Shown here: positions 51,602-60,122 of the stretch, in pieces
How the letters are laid out: the number at the start of each line of letters is the position of its first letter
How positions within the stretch are numbered: the first letter of the stretch is position 1
Assembly (NCBI RefSeq): GCF_040529335.1
Contig: NZ_CP159534.1
Span: forward strand, 2,542,001 to 2,606,000
Source: Streptomyces sp. HUAS MG91
GTDB taxonomy: Bacteria > Actinomycetota > Actinomycetes > Streptomycetales > Streptomycetaceae
Direction: 5' to 3'
DNA length: 64,000 nucleotides
Made by a program: the position numbers and the translations under genes
The notes under the pieces: model-generated
The model's database searches: none
The model's input: the letters and a program-made list of their open reading frames with translations, nothing else
What the model was told of the DNA's origin: nothing

Positions 51602-52534
51602 TCACGTGTGGGGCCGGGTCCGGTCGTCGAGTGCGGCACCGACGTCGGGGCAGTTCTTCCGGATGGTGTCGAGGAAGGCGCGCAGCACCGGGGAGTCGTC
51701 GCGGGCCGCGAAGGACAGGACGAGATCGGGCAGGGGCGTGCGCGGGGTCACGTCGCAGAACCGCACTCCCGGACGCGGGACCGCCCTCATGCGGGACGGC
51801 CCCAGACCGACGCCCACGCCCGCGGCGGCGAGGCCGATGATCGTGTGCACGTCCCTCGCGATCGTCGCGCTGCCGAGAGCCGATGAGTCCGTGCCCAGCA
51901 GGGTGCGCAGTCCGGCGACCACGGCGGGCTCGTCCTGGCCGTCCGACACGATCAGTGGCTGTCGCCGCAACTGGTCGGCACTCAGGGACTGTTGACCCGC
52001 GTACGGGTGCGCCGTGCCGACCACGGCGATCACGTGGTCGCGTCCGACCGGGACGGACACGAGATGCTCGGCTCCGGCGCCCCGCGGCGGGCCGAGGGTG
52101 AGGGCCACGTCCAGCTCCCCGGCGACGAGAGCCGAGCTGCTGCGGCCGGTCGCCATCTCGTGCAGTTCCAGTCTCACGTCGGGCCGTTCACGGCCGAACC
52201 GGCTCAGGACGCCCGGCAGCGGGTCGAGCAGTGCCGAGGCGATGAAGCCGAGGCGCAGACGTCCCGTCTCGCCGCGCGCGGCCCGGCCCGCGTCGACCGT
52301 GGCCGCCGCGATCTCGTCGAGCGCCCGGCGCGCCCGCGCGAGGAACGCCTCACCGGCGGCGGTCGGGAACACTCCCTGGCGTGTACGGGCGAACAGCCGG
52401 GCCCCGACCTCGCGCTCCAGGTCGGCGATCTGCTTGGACAGCGGCGGCTGCGCGATGCCAAGCTCGGCGGCCGCCCGGCCGAAGTGGGCGTGCTCGGCGA
52501 GCGCGACCGCGTACCGCAGGTGCCGCGCTTCCAC
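51602..52534 (-). CDS. LysR-family regulator
   Basis: A 310-residue LysR protein from a GTG at 52534. The winged helix (HFGRAAAELGIAQPPLSKQIADLEREVGARLF) and effector-binding domain (LRLGFIASALLDPLPGVLSRFGRERPDVRLELHEM) are intact. It is divergent from the alpha/beta hydrolase gene across 108 bases, the classical LysR layout, so that gene is the likely target. Confidence 0.87.
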   Translation of the reverse strand: MEARHLRYAVALAEHAHFGRAAAELGIAQPPLSKQIADLEREVGARLFARTRQGVFPTAAGEAFLARARRALDEIAAATVDAGRAARGETGRLRLGFIASALLDPLPGVLSRFGRERPDVRLELHEMATGRSSSALVAGELDVALTLGPPRGAGAEHLVSVPVGRDHVIAVVGTAHPYAGQQSLSADQLRRQPLIVSDGQDEPAVVAGLRTLLGTDSSALGSATIARDVHTIIGLAAAGVGVGLGPSRMRAVPRPGVRFCDVTPRTPLPDLVLSFAARDDSPVLRAFLDTIRKNCPDVGAALDDRTRPHT

Positions 52535-52642
52535 GACTCGCCCTCCATCCCGTCGGCGGCCGACAAGACCTCAAAGATATTGCCAGGCCGCTTTCCAGAT
52601 CTCCGCATGGATGGCGCCGTGGTTCCCGTCTGGAATGGGGCC

Positions 52643-53488
52643 ATGAAGAACGCATCTCCGACCGACACCGTCTTCGTTCTCGTGCACGGCGCCTGGCACG
52701 GCTCCGGACAGTGGGCGGCGACGCAGCGCGCGCTGGCCGGACTGGGCGCCGCGAGCGTAGCCGTCGACATGCCGGGGCACGGCTTCGACGCACCCCTGCC
52801 CAGCGGATACCTGCTGCCGGGCCAGCCGGGCCTGCTGACCGAGAAGTCCCGGCTCGCCACCCTGACGATGGACGACTGCGCCGAGGCCGTACTGAGCGTT
52901 CTGCGCCAGGTGCGTCGCCATCGCACTGTCGTGCTCGTCGCGCACAGCGCGGGCGGCGGTCCCGCGTCCCTGGCCGCGGAGCGGGCGCCCGAGCTGGTGG
53001 ACCGGATCGTCTACCTCTCCGCGTTCGTCCCGGGCGGGCGGCCGCGGTTCTTCGACTACCTGGGCTCGCCCGAGAACGCCGGCGCGCTGGGCCGGAACCT
53101 GAACCTCGGCGACCCCGGGGCCCTGGGCGCCGTACGGATCAATCCGCTCTCACCGGACCCCGCCTACCTCGACGAACTGCGGGAAACCCACTACCACGAC
53201 ACTCCGTCGGACCGCTTCGACCGGTGGCGGTCCGTGCTGAGCCCGGATCTGCCCCTGGCGATCCCGTCGGCTCCGGTCACCGTGACCGCGGCACGGTGGG
53301 GACGCATTCCCCGGACGTTCCTGCGCTGCGCCGAGGACCGGGCGCTGGCACCGGCCGCGCAGGACCTGATGATCGCGGAAGCCGACCGGGCCTTCCCCGG
53401 CAACCCGTTCACTGTGCGCACCCTGCCCGGCAGCCACAGCCCGTTCGCGGCCCGGCCGGGCGAACTCGCCGCGGTCCTCGCCTCGTGA
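52643..53488 (+). CDS. Alpha/beta hydrolase (EstA/hydroxynitrile-lyase-like)
   Basis: A 281-residue hydrolase. Oxyanion motif VLVHGAWHGSGQW (about 12-24), nucleophile in VVLVAHSAGGGPAS (Ser near 96), catalytic His in LPGSHSPFAARP near 268. The HGAWHG and short-cap layout are those of plant methylesterase/hydroxynitrile-lyase relatives and bacterial EstC-type esterases. Cytosolic; substrate unknown. An in-frame ATG at 52607 would add 12 residues. It is probably controlled by the divergent LysR. Confidence 0.82.
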   Translation: MKNASPTDTVFVLVHGAWHGSGQWAATQRALAGLGAASVAVDMPGHGFDAPLPSGYLLPGQPGLLTEKSRLATLTMDDCAEAVLSVLRQVRRHRTVVLVAHSAGGGPASLAAERAPELVDRIVYLSAFVPGGRPRFFDYLGSPENAGALGRNLNLGDPGALGAVRINPLSPDPAYLDELRETHYHDTPSDRFDRWRSVLSPDLPLAIPSAPVTVTAARWGRIPRTFLRCAEDRALAPAAQDLMIAEADRAFPGNPFTVRTLPGSHSPFAARPGELAAVLAS

Positions 53489-53679
53489 GCCGTCGTCCGC
53501 ACGTGAAGGCTTCCCGTTCCCGGGCACGGAAGCACCGCGTTCCGCGACGATCGACAAGGCCGAGGATCTTTGCCGCGCGTAGATGGTCGGGCCGTGCGGC
53601 GCGGCGTATCGTCCTGGCCAAGAGCTCATGTGAGCTGGAACAACAAGGGGGCGGCCGCCGATGGGCGCCGGACGAGGCT
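53489..53679. other. Intergenic stretch with no recognised signal
   Basis: A 191-base gap between the hydrolase and the NfeD-like gene. I see no strong palindrome, repeat or RNA motif in it. It must hold the promoter for the NfeD-like/flotillin pair. Confidence 0.5.
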
Positions 53680-53907
53680 GTGGTCGGCTGTACGGGGAAG
53701 CTGGTGCTCGGCACACGGGGTGCCGGAGGGCCGGGCGAGGTGCTGGTGCGGGTCAGGGGCGGGACCGAGACGTTTCTCGCGTGGTCCGACGAGCCCCTGG
53801 AGCGCGGGACGACCGTGCTCGTGATCGAGTCGCGCGGCACCCGGCAGGTCGTGGTCATGGCCTGGACCGATCCTCTCCTCGCCGACGGTGACGGCGGCGC
53901 CCGCTAA
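53680..53907 (+). CDS. NfeD-like OB-fold protein
   Basis: A 75-residue protein (GTG start, GGACGAGG upstream). Its sequence GEVLVRVRGGTETFLAWSDEPLERGTTVLVIE is the C-terminal OB-fold unit of NfeD proteins, here without the membrane helices or protease part. NfeD domains partner SPFH/flotillin proteins; the flotillin gene starts 13 bases downstream. The missing membrane part implies it binds the flotillin from the cytosol. Confidence 0.72.
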   Translation: MVGCTGKLVLGTRGAGGPGEVLVRVRGGTETFLAWSDEPLERGTTVLVIESRGTRQVVVMAWTDPLLADGDGGAR

Positions 53908-53920
53908 GGAGACGTCAAGG

Positions 53921-55075
53921 ATGTTCGGATATCGCGTTCCCGCCCCCGACGAGGCGATGTTGATCTCGGGTGGCAGGCGGGGACTTGGGGGAGCGCCGTT
54001 CCGCGTCGTCACCGGGCACGGGAAGTTCGTGCTGCCCGTGTTCCGCAAGACCCGCTTCCTGTCGCTGGCCATGGCGGAGGCGGAAGTCGTCGAGAAGTGC
54101 GTGACCAAGCAGGGCATCGCGCTGACCGTACGGGCCGTCATCGCCTTCAAGGTCGGCAACGACCACGAGTCGATCGTCAACGCCGGGCAGCGGTTCCTGT
54201 CCGACCAGGAGCAGATGTCGGTGCTCACCGGGCGGATCTTCGCCGGTCACCTGCGCTCCATCATCGGCTCGATGACCGTCGAGGAGATCGTCACCGAGCG
54301 GCAGAAGCTGGCCACCGAGGTGCTCGACACCTCCAAGGCCGAGATGGCGAAGATCGGGCTGCACGTCGACTCGCTGCAGATCCAGTCCATCGACGACGGG
54401 GCCACCGGGTACATCGAGGCCATGTCGCAGCCGCACAAGGCCGCCATCCAGCGCGCCGCGAAGATCGCGCAGGCGCAGGCCAACCAGGCCTCCGTCGAGG
54501 CGGAGCAGGCGGCGGCCCGCAAGCAGGCCGAGTTCGCGCGGCAGACCGCGATCGTGCAGGCCGAGTTCAACGCCGAGGTGGACCGGGCCAAGGCGCAGGC
54601 CGACCAGGCGGGGCCGCTGGCGCGGGCGCACGCGCAGCAGGAGGTGCTCGCGGCGCAGACCGAGCTGGCGCTCAAGCAGGCCGAGCTGCGGGAGAAGGAG
54701 CTGATCGCGGAGATCGTGAAGCCGGCGCAGGCCGATGCCGAGCGGATCCGGGTGCTCGCGCTCGCCGAGGCCGAGCGGATGAAGATCCAGGCCGAGGCGG
54801 CGGCGTCCTACGACCGGGTCGCGCTGGACCGGATGCTCATCGATCAGTTGCCGCAGATCGTGAAGGAGGCGTCGGCCGGGCTCGCCGGGGCCAATGTCAA
54901 CGTGCTGAACGGGGCCGACGGGCTCGGTGAGATCGCGGCCGGGCTCGTGGGGCAGGGTCTGACGATCCTCGACTCGGTCCGCAAGAACCTGAACGGGGAC
55001 GAGGTCGGCTCCGCCGTCGAGCGGTACCTGGGCGGTCCCCGGGGCTCGGACGACGGCGCCGTCGAGGTCCGCTGA
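53921..55075 (+). CDS. Flotillin-like SPFH protein
   Basis: A 384-residue SPFH/band 7 protein. Residues 1-160 form the SPFH domain (GGAPFRVVTGHGKFVLPVFRKTRFLSLAM, EEIVTERQKLATEVLDTSKAEMAKIGLHVDSLQIQSIDD); about 170-300 form an Ala/Glu/Lys-rich coiled coil (EAEQAAARKQAEFARQTAIVQAEFNAEVDRAKAQ). It lacks a strong N-terminal membrane helix and probably attaches peripherally. It organises membrane domains in oligomers. AAGGAG precedes the ATG. Confidence 0.85.
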   Translation: MFGYRVPAPDEAMLISGGRRGLGGAPFRVVTGHGKFVLPVFRKTRFLSLAMAEAEVVEKCVTKQGIALTVRAVIAFKVGNDHESIVNAGQRFLSDQEQMSVLTGRIFAGHLRSIIGSMTVEEIVTERQKLATEVLDTSKAEMAKIGLHVDSLQIQSIDDGATGYIEAMSQPHKAAIQRAAKIAQAQANQASVEAEQAAARKQAEFARQTAIVQAEFNAEVDRAKAQADQAGPLARAHAQQEVLAAQTELALKQAELREKELIAEIVKPAQADAERIRVLALAEAERMKIQAEAAASYDRVALDRMLIDQLPQIVKEASAGLAGANVNVLNGADGLGEIAAGLVGQGLTILDSVRKNLNGDEVGSAVERYLGGPRGSDDGAVEVR

Positions 55076-55122
55076 CACATTCCCGTGCGGCGCCGTCGTG
55101 GGCCGGTCCCGGGTCGTTCTCG

Positions 55123-55208
55123 CGCAGTTCCCCGCGCCCCTGAGATGCCTTCGGCATCCAGGGGAGGCTGCGCACAGCGCATGCCTCAGGGGCGCGGGGA
55201 ACTGCGCG
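55123..55208. repeat. Paired interspersed repeat forming a long inverted repeat
   Basis: Perfect 22-base arms on GCGCAGTTCCCCGCGCCCC at 55123-55144 and 55187-55208, with a nested GATGCC/GGCATC hairpin. It lies after the flotillin gene and before the riboswitch, a likely terminator. Confidence 0.9.
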
Positions 55209-55295
55209 ACCAGCCCCCACCGGGGCCGCGGACGAACGACGGACCCGGCGCGGCACGACCCCGAAACTTGGCGCCCGGTACAGTGAAGGCGTCGT

Positions 55296-55440
55296 CATCA
55301 AGCGTGTGTGAGGGGAAGCCGGTGGGAGTCCGGCGCTGACCCGCAACCGTCACAGCCGGATTGCCTCACCCGCCTCATGATCGGCTCAGAACCGTCGAGG
55401 CATACGGAGCTGGAGCCGCCCGGTACCAGCAGAGCGTGCC
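55296..55440 (+). promoter_or_regulatory. Cobalamin riboswitch
   Basis: The B12-box core is present: GGGGAAGCCGGTGGGAGTCC (55312-55331) followed by GGCGCTGACCCGCAACCGTC, matching the conserved GGGAA-x-CCGGTG-x-GA-TCC-x-GACCCGCAACxGT. GTGAGG (near 55307) can pair with CCTCAC (near 55365). The boundaries are approximate. It lies upstream of two surface protein genes and an ECF transporter, so the operon should be repressed when adenosyl- or another cobalamin is plentiful. Confidence 0.9.
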
Positions 55441-55481
55441 GTGCCGCCCGGCTCCCCGCAGGGAGAGGCACCCGCCCCACC

Positions 55482-56717
55482 ATGAACATTCGCCGCAGCG
55501 CCGCACTCGTCGCCGCGACCGTCGTGATCGGCGGCGCGGCGGCACCGGCCGCCCTCGCGGACGGTGCCTCCCCCTCGGCATCCCCGAAGGTCACCGTGCC
55601 CAGTGGCCTGTACGGGACCACCGACCCCACCTACGACGGCGTCTGGCGCCAGTCCCTCGCCCTCGTGGCGCAGGAGACCGAGGGCGTCAAGCCCGCCGCG
55701 AAGGCCGTCGACTGGCTGGCCGGGCAGCAGTGCGAGGACGGCGGCTTCGCCGCGTTCCGGGCCGAGCCGGGCAAGGCCTGCGACGCGAAGACACCCGTCG
55801 ACAGCAACAGCACGGCCGCCGCCGTCCAGGCCCTGGCCGCCGTGGGCGGCCGCGAGGGCGAGGTCACCAAGGGCGCGACCTGGCTGAAGAAGAACCAGAA
55901 CGCCGACGGCGGCTGGGGCTACAACCCCGGCGGCGCGAGCGACGGCAACTCCACCGCGGTCGTGCTCGGCGCCCTGTCCACCTCGGGCGACGAGCCCGCC
56001 GAGGTGCGCTCCGGAACCGGCAAGTCCGGCTTCGACGCCCTCGCCGGCCTGACCCTGCCCTGCTCGGAGGGGAAGAACGGCGGCGCGCTCGCCTACCAGC
56101 CCGACAAGAAGGGCAAGCTGGTCGCGAACGCCGACGCCACCGCCGCCGGTGTGCTCGGCGCCCTCGGCTCCGGTTTCGCCGCCGAGAAGGGCGACGCCCC
56201 GGACGCGTACACCTGCGAGAGCGGCGACACCGCGAAGACGCCCGACGGCATCGCGCACAACGGCGCCGTCTACCTCCAGAACCAGCTCTCGACGCACCTG
56301 TACCTGAAGTCGCAGCTGGCCGGTGCCGAGGACCAGCCCGACTACGGCAACACCGCCGACGCGGTCACGGCCGTCGCCGCCACCGAGGGCATCAAGTACA
56401 CCAAGGACCCGTACGCCTGGCTGGAGAAGAACGCGCAGGACTGGGCCAAGGGCGCAGGGCCCGCCGCCTACGCCCAGCTGATCTTCGCCGCGCACGCCAC
56501 CGGCAACGACCCCCGCGACTTCGGCGGCACCGACCTGGTGAGCGCGCTGAACAGGACCGGGCCGGACCCGGCCTCCGCGAAGTCCGCCGCCGACTCCGGC
56601 GACGAGAAGAAGGACGACGGCGGCAGCGGGGTGTCCTGGTGGATCGTCGGCGTCATGTTCATCGCCGCCGTCGGCGCCGGGATCCTGATCAGCGGGCGTA
56701 AGAAGCAGCAGAAGTGA
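55482..56717 (+). CDS. Surface-anchored alpha-barrel protein, putative B12-capture
   Basis: A 411-residue protein. A signal peptide (1-26, ending ALA) leads to an alpha/alpha-barrel with prenyltransferase-like repeats (WLAGQQCEDGGFAAF, WLKKNQNADGGWGYNPGG, then YLQNQLSTHLYL) and at least four Cys that may form disulfides. An acidic linker, a membrane helix (about 382-402) and a basic tail (RKKQQK) anchor it. Intrinsic factor and transcobalamin use the same alpha6-barrel for their large domain. First gene after the B12 riboswitch, with GGGAGAGG before ATG. Direct B12 binding is inference. Confidence 0.78.
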   Translation: MNIRRSAALVAATVVIGGAAAPAALADGASPSASPKVTVPSGLYGTTDPTYDGVWRQSLALVAQETEGVKPAAKAVDWLAGQQCEDGGFAAFRAEPGKACDAKTPVDSNSTAAAVQALAAVGGREGEVTKGATWLKKNQNADGGWGYNPGGASDGNSTAVVLGALSTSGDEPAEVRSGTGKSGFDALAGLTLPCSEGKNGGALAYQPDKKGKLVANADATAAGVLGALGSGFAAEKGDAPDAYTCESGDTAKTPDGIAHNGAVYLQNQLSTHLYLKSQLAGAEDQPDYGNTADAVTAVAATEGIKYTKDPYAWLEKNAQDWAKGAGPAAYAQLIFAAHATGNDPRDFGGTDLVSALNRTGPDPASAKSAADSGDEKKDDGGSGVSWWIVGVMFIAAVGAGILISGRKKQQK

Positions 56718-57358
56718 GCCGCGCCGCCCGCCTGCTGCTCGTCCTGCTCACGGCCGTCCTCGGGCTCGCCGTCGCCGCGCCCGCGCAGGCCGCCGGGTAC
56801 CGGTACTGGTCGTTCTGGGAGAGCGACGGCGGCGCGTGGACGTACGCGACCATGGGGCCCTCGCAGAGCACGCCGTCGGACGGCGACGTCGAGGGGTTCC
56901 GGTTCGCGGTGAGCGCGGACTCGAAGGACGCCACGAAGCCGCGCGCCGCCGCCGACTTCACGGCGGTGTGCGGTGACACGGCGGCGCAGGGCGGCAAGAA
57001 GCGGGTCGCGGTCGTCGTCGACTTCGGGACGGCCGCGGACGCGCCCGACGGCGAGACCCCGCCGAAGGCCCGCAGCGCGTGCGCGCGGGTCGGTGAGGAC
57101 GCGACCGCCGCGGAGGCGCTGGCCGCCGTCGCCAAGCCGCTGCGCTACGACAGCAGCGCGCTGCTGTGCGCCATCTCCGGGTATCCGAAGAGCGGCTGCG
57201 GTGAGCAGGTCAGCGGGCAGAAGCAGTCGCCGGGCGTTACGGAGTCCTCGAAGAAGTCGACCGGCTCGCTGCCGTCCGTCGGCGTTCTCGCGGGTGTCGT
57301 CGCCGTCGTCGTGCTCGGCGGTGCGGCGATCTGGCAGGCCAAGCGCCGCCGCGACTGA
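56714..57358 (+). CDS. SCO2322-like anchored protein, putative B12-capture partner
   Basis: A 214-residue protein from a GTG overlapping the previous stop (GTGA). It has a signal peptide (1-25, ending AQA), then a beta-rich domain beginning YRYWSFWESDGGAWTYATMG and GDVEGFRFAVS, four Cys, a Ser/Lys linker and a C-terminal membrane helix (about 188-208) with RRRD tail. The GAWTY...DGDVEGF pattern is reminiscent of the DUF4430 beta domain that closes over B12 in transcobalamins; I regard this as suggestive only. Translation is coupled to the alpha-barrel protein. Confidence 0.72.
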   Translation: MSRAARLLLVLLTAVLGLAVAAPAQAAGYRYWSFWESDGGAWTYATMGPSQSTPSDGDVEGFRFAVSADSKDATKPRAAADFTAVCGDTAAQGGKKRVAVVVDFGTAADAPDGETPPKARSACARVGEDATAAEALAAVAKPLRYDSSALLCAISGYPKSGCGEQVSGQKQSPGVTESSKKSTGSLPSVGVLAGVVAVVVLGGAAIWQAKRRRD

Positions 57359-57360
57359 TC

Positions 57361-58491
57361 ATGGGTCTCGACGCGCTGCGGGCCCCGCGGGCGGGCCGCT
57401 CCCGTTCGCTGCATCCGGGGGCCTGGTGGATCTGGGCGCTCGGTCTGGGCACGGCCGCCTCCCGCACCACGAACCCGCTGCTGCTCGCGCTGCTCGTCGC
57501 CGTCGCCGGTTATGTGGTGGCGGCGCGCCGGACGGAGGCGCCGTGGGCCCGCAGTTACGGCGCGTTCGTGAAGCTGGGCCTGGTGGTGATCGGCATCCGG
57601 CTGGTGTTCGCCTGCTTCCTCGGCTCCCCCATCCCCGGCTCGCACGTCGTCATGACGCTGCCCGAGGTGCCGCTGCCCGACTGGGCGCAGGGTGTACGGA
57701 TCGGCGGGCGGGTGACCCTGGAGGGCCTGGTGTTCGCCCTGTACGACGGGCTGAAGCTGGCCGCGCTGCTGATCTGCGTCGGCGCCGCGAACGCGCTGGC
57801 CTCCCCGTCGCGGTTGCTGAAGTCGCTGCCGGGCGCGCTGTACGAGGCGGGCGTCGCGGTCGTCGTCGCCCTGACCTTCGCGCCGAACCTCGTCGCGGAC
57901 GTGCGGCGGCTGCGGGCGGCGCGCCGGCTGCGGGGCCGCCCCGACAGCGGGCTGCGCGGGCTGCTCCAGGTCGGGCTGCCCGTCCTGGAGGGCGCGCTCG
58001 AACGGTCGGTGGCGCTCGCCGCCGCCATGGACGCACGCGGCTACGGGCGCACCGCCGAGGTGCCGCCCGCCGTGCGCCGGGCCACCGCCGCGCTCACCCT
58101 GGGCGGTCTGATCGGCGTGTGCGCGGGCACGTACGGGCTGCTCGCCTCGTCGGGCGCCGGGTACGGGCTGCCCGTGCTGCTGGCCGGGGTCGTCGCCGCG
58201 CTCGGCGGGCTCTGGCTGGGCGGGCGGCGCTCGGTGCGCACCCGCTACCGGCCCGACGTGTGGGGCGTGCGGGCCTGGCTGGTCGCCGGTTCGGGCGCGG
58301 TCGCCGCCGCCGTGATGATCCTCAGCGCCGCCCGGGACCCGGCCGCGCTCCAGCCGTCCGTGGTGCCGCTGACGGTTCCCGCGCTGCCGCTGTGGCCGGC
58401 GGCCGGGGTCCTCGTCGGGCTCCTTCCGGCGTTCGTCGCACCGGTGCCCGTACCCGAACCCGTACAGCGAAAGCAGGAGTCGTCGTCATGA
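57361..58491 (+). CDS. ECF transporter transmembrane component (EcfT)
   Basis: A 376-residue CbiQ-like membrane protein. Helices cover about 19-45, 60-85 and further C-terminal segments. The cytosolic coupling region contains the EcfT Ala-Arg-Gly-type signatures LRAARRLRGRP and LAAAMDARGYGRT, which contact the ATPases. The C-terminus has about three to four additional helices relative to short EcfTs. It couples ATP hydrolysis to movement of the S component. It starts two bases after the previous stop. Confidence 0.85.
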   Translation: MGLDALRAPRAGRSRSLHPGAWWIWALGLGTAASRTTNPLLLALLVAVAGYVVAARRTEAPWARSYGAFVKLGLVVIGIRLVFACFLGSPIPGSHVVMTLPEVPLPDWAQGVRIGGRVTLEGLVFALYDGLKLAALLICVGAANALASPSRLLKSLPGALYEAGVAVVVALTFAPNLVADVRRLRAARRLRGRPDSGLRGLLQVGLPVLEGALERSVALAAAMDARGYGRTAEVPPAVRRATAALTLGGLIGVCAGTYGLLASSGAGYGLPVLLAGVVAALGGLWLGGRRSVRTRYRPDVWGVRAWLVAGSGAVAAAVMILSAARDPAALQPSVVPLTVPALPLWPAAGVLVGLLPAFVAPVPVPEPVQRKQESSS

Positions 58492-60122
58492 TCCGCTTCG
58501 AGGACGTCTCCGTGACGTACGAAGGTGCGGGGGCGCCCACCGTGCGCGGCATCGACCTGCACGTGCCCGAGGGCGAGCTGATGCTGCTGGCCGGGCCGTC
58601 CGGCGTCGGCAAGTCGACACTGCTGGGCGCGGTGAGCGGGCTCGTGCCGCACTTCACCGGGGGGACGCTCGCCGGGCGGGTCACCGTCGCCGGGCGCGAC
58701 ACCCGCACGCACAAGCCGCGCGAGCTCGCCGATGTCGTCGGCACCGTCGGCCAGGACCCGCTCGCGCACTTCGTGACCGACACCGTCGAGGACGAACTCG
58801 CCTACGGGATGGAGTCGTTGGGGCTGCCCGCGCCGGTCATGCGGCGTCGCGTCGAGGAGACCCTCGACCTGCTCGGGCTCGCCGGTCTGCGGGACCGGCC
58901 CATCGCCACGCTCTCCGGCGGCCAGCAGCAGCGCGTCGCGATCGGCTCCGTCCTCACCCCGCACCCGCGCGTCCTGGTGCTCGACGAGCCGACGTCGGCG
59001 CTCGACCCGGCCGCCGCCGAGGAGGTCCTCTCCGTCCTCCAGCGGCTCGTGCACGATCTCGGGACGACCGTGCTGATGGCCGAGCACCGGCTCGAACGCG
59101 TGGTGCAGTACGCGGATCAGGTCGCGCTGCTCGCGGGGCCCGGCGAGCCGTTGCTGGTCGGGGATCCGGCCGCCGTGATGGCCGAGTCGCCGGTGTATCC
59201 GCCGGTCGTGGGGCTGGGGCGACTGGCCGGATGGTCGCCGTTGCCGCTGACCGTGCGGGATGCGCGGCGCGCGGCCGGCGGATTGCGGGAAGAACTCGCC
59301 CCCTTCGCTCCGGCCGCGGAGTGCGCGTCGCCGGTGGCCGACCGCGCAGTTCCCCGCGCCCCTGGCGGCGATCTTCTCGCCCGGGTCGAGAAGCTCGGGG
59401 TGCGGCGGGGGCGGATCGACGCCCTGCGCCACGTCGAACTGGACGTCTCCCCCGGCGAGATCGTCGCCCTTATGGGGCGGAACGGCGCCGGGAAGTCGAC
59501 GCTGCTCTCCACCCTCGTAGGAATGATCAAGCCGACCACCGGATCGGTCCGGGTCGACAGGCTCGTGCCGCACAGGGCGACGCCCCGCGACCTCATCCGC
59601 AAGGTGGGGCTCGTGCCGCAGGAACCCCGGGACCTGCTCTGCGCCGACACCGTCGGTGCGGAGTGCGCCGCCGCCGACAAGGACGCCGGTGCGGAACCGG
59701 GCACCTGCCGGAACCTGCTCGGCGACCTCCTGCCGGGGATCGCCGACGACACCCACCCGCGCGATCTGTCCGAGGGCCAGCGGCTCACCCTGGCGCTGGC
59801 GATCGTGCTGACCGCGGCGCCGCCGCTGCTGCTCCTCGACGAGCCGACGCGCGGACTCGACTACGCGGCGAAGAGCCGCCTCGTCACCGTCCTGCGCGGG
59901 CTCTCGGCGCGCGGGCACGCCATCGTCATGGCCACGCACGACGTCGAACTCGCGGCGGAGCTGACCCACCGGGTGGCGATCCTCGCGGACGGCGAGATCG
60001 TCGCGGACGGGCCGACCCCGGAGATCGTCACGTCGTCGCCGTCGTTCGCGCCGCAGGTGGCGAAGGTCCTCGCACCGCAGCCGTGGCTGACCGTCGCCCA
60101 GGTGCGGGAGGCGCTCGCATGA
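58488..60122 (+). CDS. ECF transporter double ATPase (fused EcfA-EcfA')
   Basis: A 544-residue fusion of two ABC ATPases. Unit 1 (about 1-265): Walker A GPSGVGKST near 37, signature LSGGQQQRVAIG, Walker B VLVLDEPTSALD. Unit 2 (about 300-544): Walker A GRNGAGKST at 330-338, signature LSEGQRLTLALA (a divergent LSGGQ), Walker B LLLLDEPTRGLD. The inter-domain linker encodes RAVPRAP from an interspersed repeat (59344-59363). The fusion fixes the heterodimer that drives the ECF pump. ATGA overlap with EcfT. Confidence 0.88.
   Translation: MIRFEDVSVTYEGAGAPTVRGIDLHVPEGELMLLAGPSGVGKSTLLGAVSGLVPHFTGGTLAGRVTVAGRDTRTHKPRELADVVGTVGQDPLAHFVTDTVEDELAYGMESLGLPAPVMRRRVEETLDLLGLAGLRDRPIATLSGGQQQRVAIGSVLTPHPRVLVLDEPTSALDPAAAEEVLSVLQRLVHDLGTTVLMAEHRLERVVQYADQVALLAGPGEPLLVGDPAAVMAESPVYPPVVGLGRLAGWSPLPLTVRDARRAAGGLREELAPFAPAAECASPVADRAVPRAPGGDLLARVEKLGVRRGRIDALRHVELDVSPGEIVALMGRNGAGKSTLLSTLVGMIKPTTGSVRVDRLVPHRATPRDLIRKVGLVPQEPRDLLCADTVGAECAAADKDAGAEPGTCRNLLGDLLPGIADDTHPRDLSEGQRLTLALAIVLTAAPPLLLLDEPTRGLDYAAKSRLVTVLRGLSARGHAIVMATHDVELAAELTHRVAILADGEIVADGPTPEIVTSSPSFAPQVAKVLAPQPWLTVAQVREALA
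59344..59363. repeat. Interspersed repeat copy inside the ECF ATPase gene
   Basis: GCGCAGTTCCCCGCGCCCCT, identical to the repeat found in intergenic pairs elsewhere. It lies in frame within the linker between the two ATPase units (residues about 286-292), so its insertion was tolerated in coding sequence. Confidence 0.85.

Noticed and set aside
53661..53891. ATG-started 76-residue frame overlapping the NfeD-like gene
   Set aside because: The peptide is Arg/Gly-rich without a fold, while the other frame encodes a clear NfeD OB domain just before flotillin.
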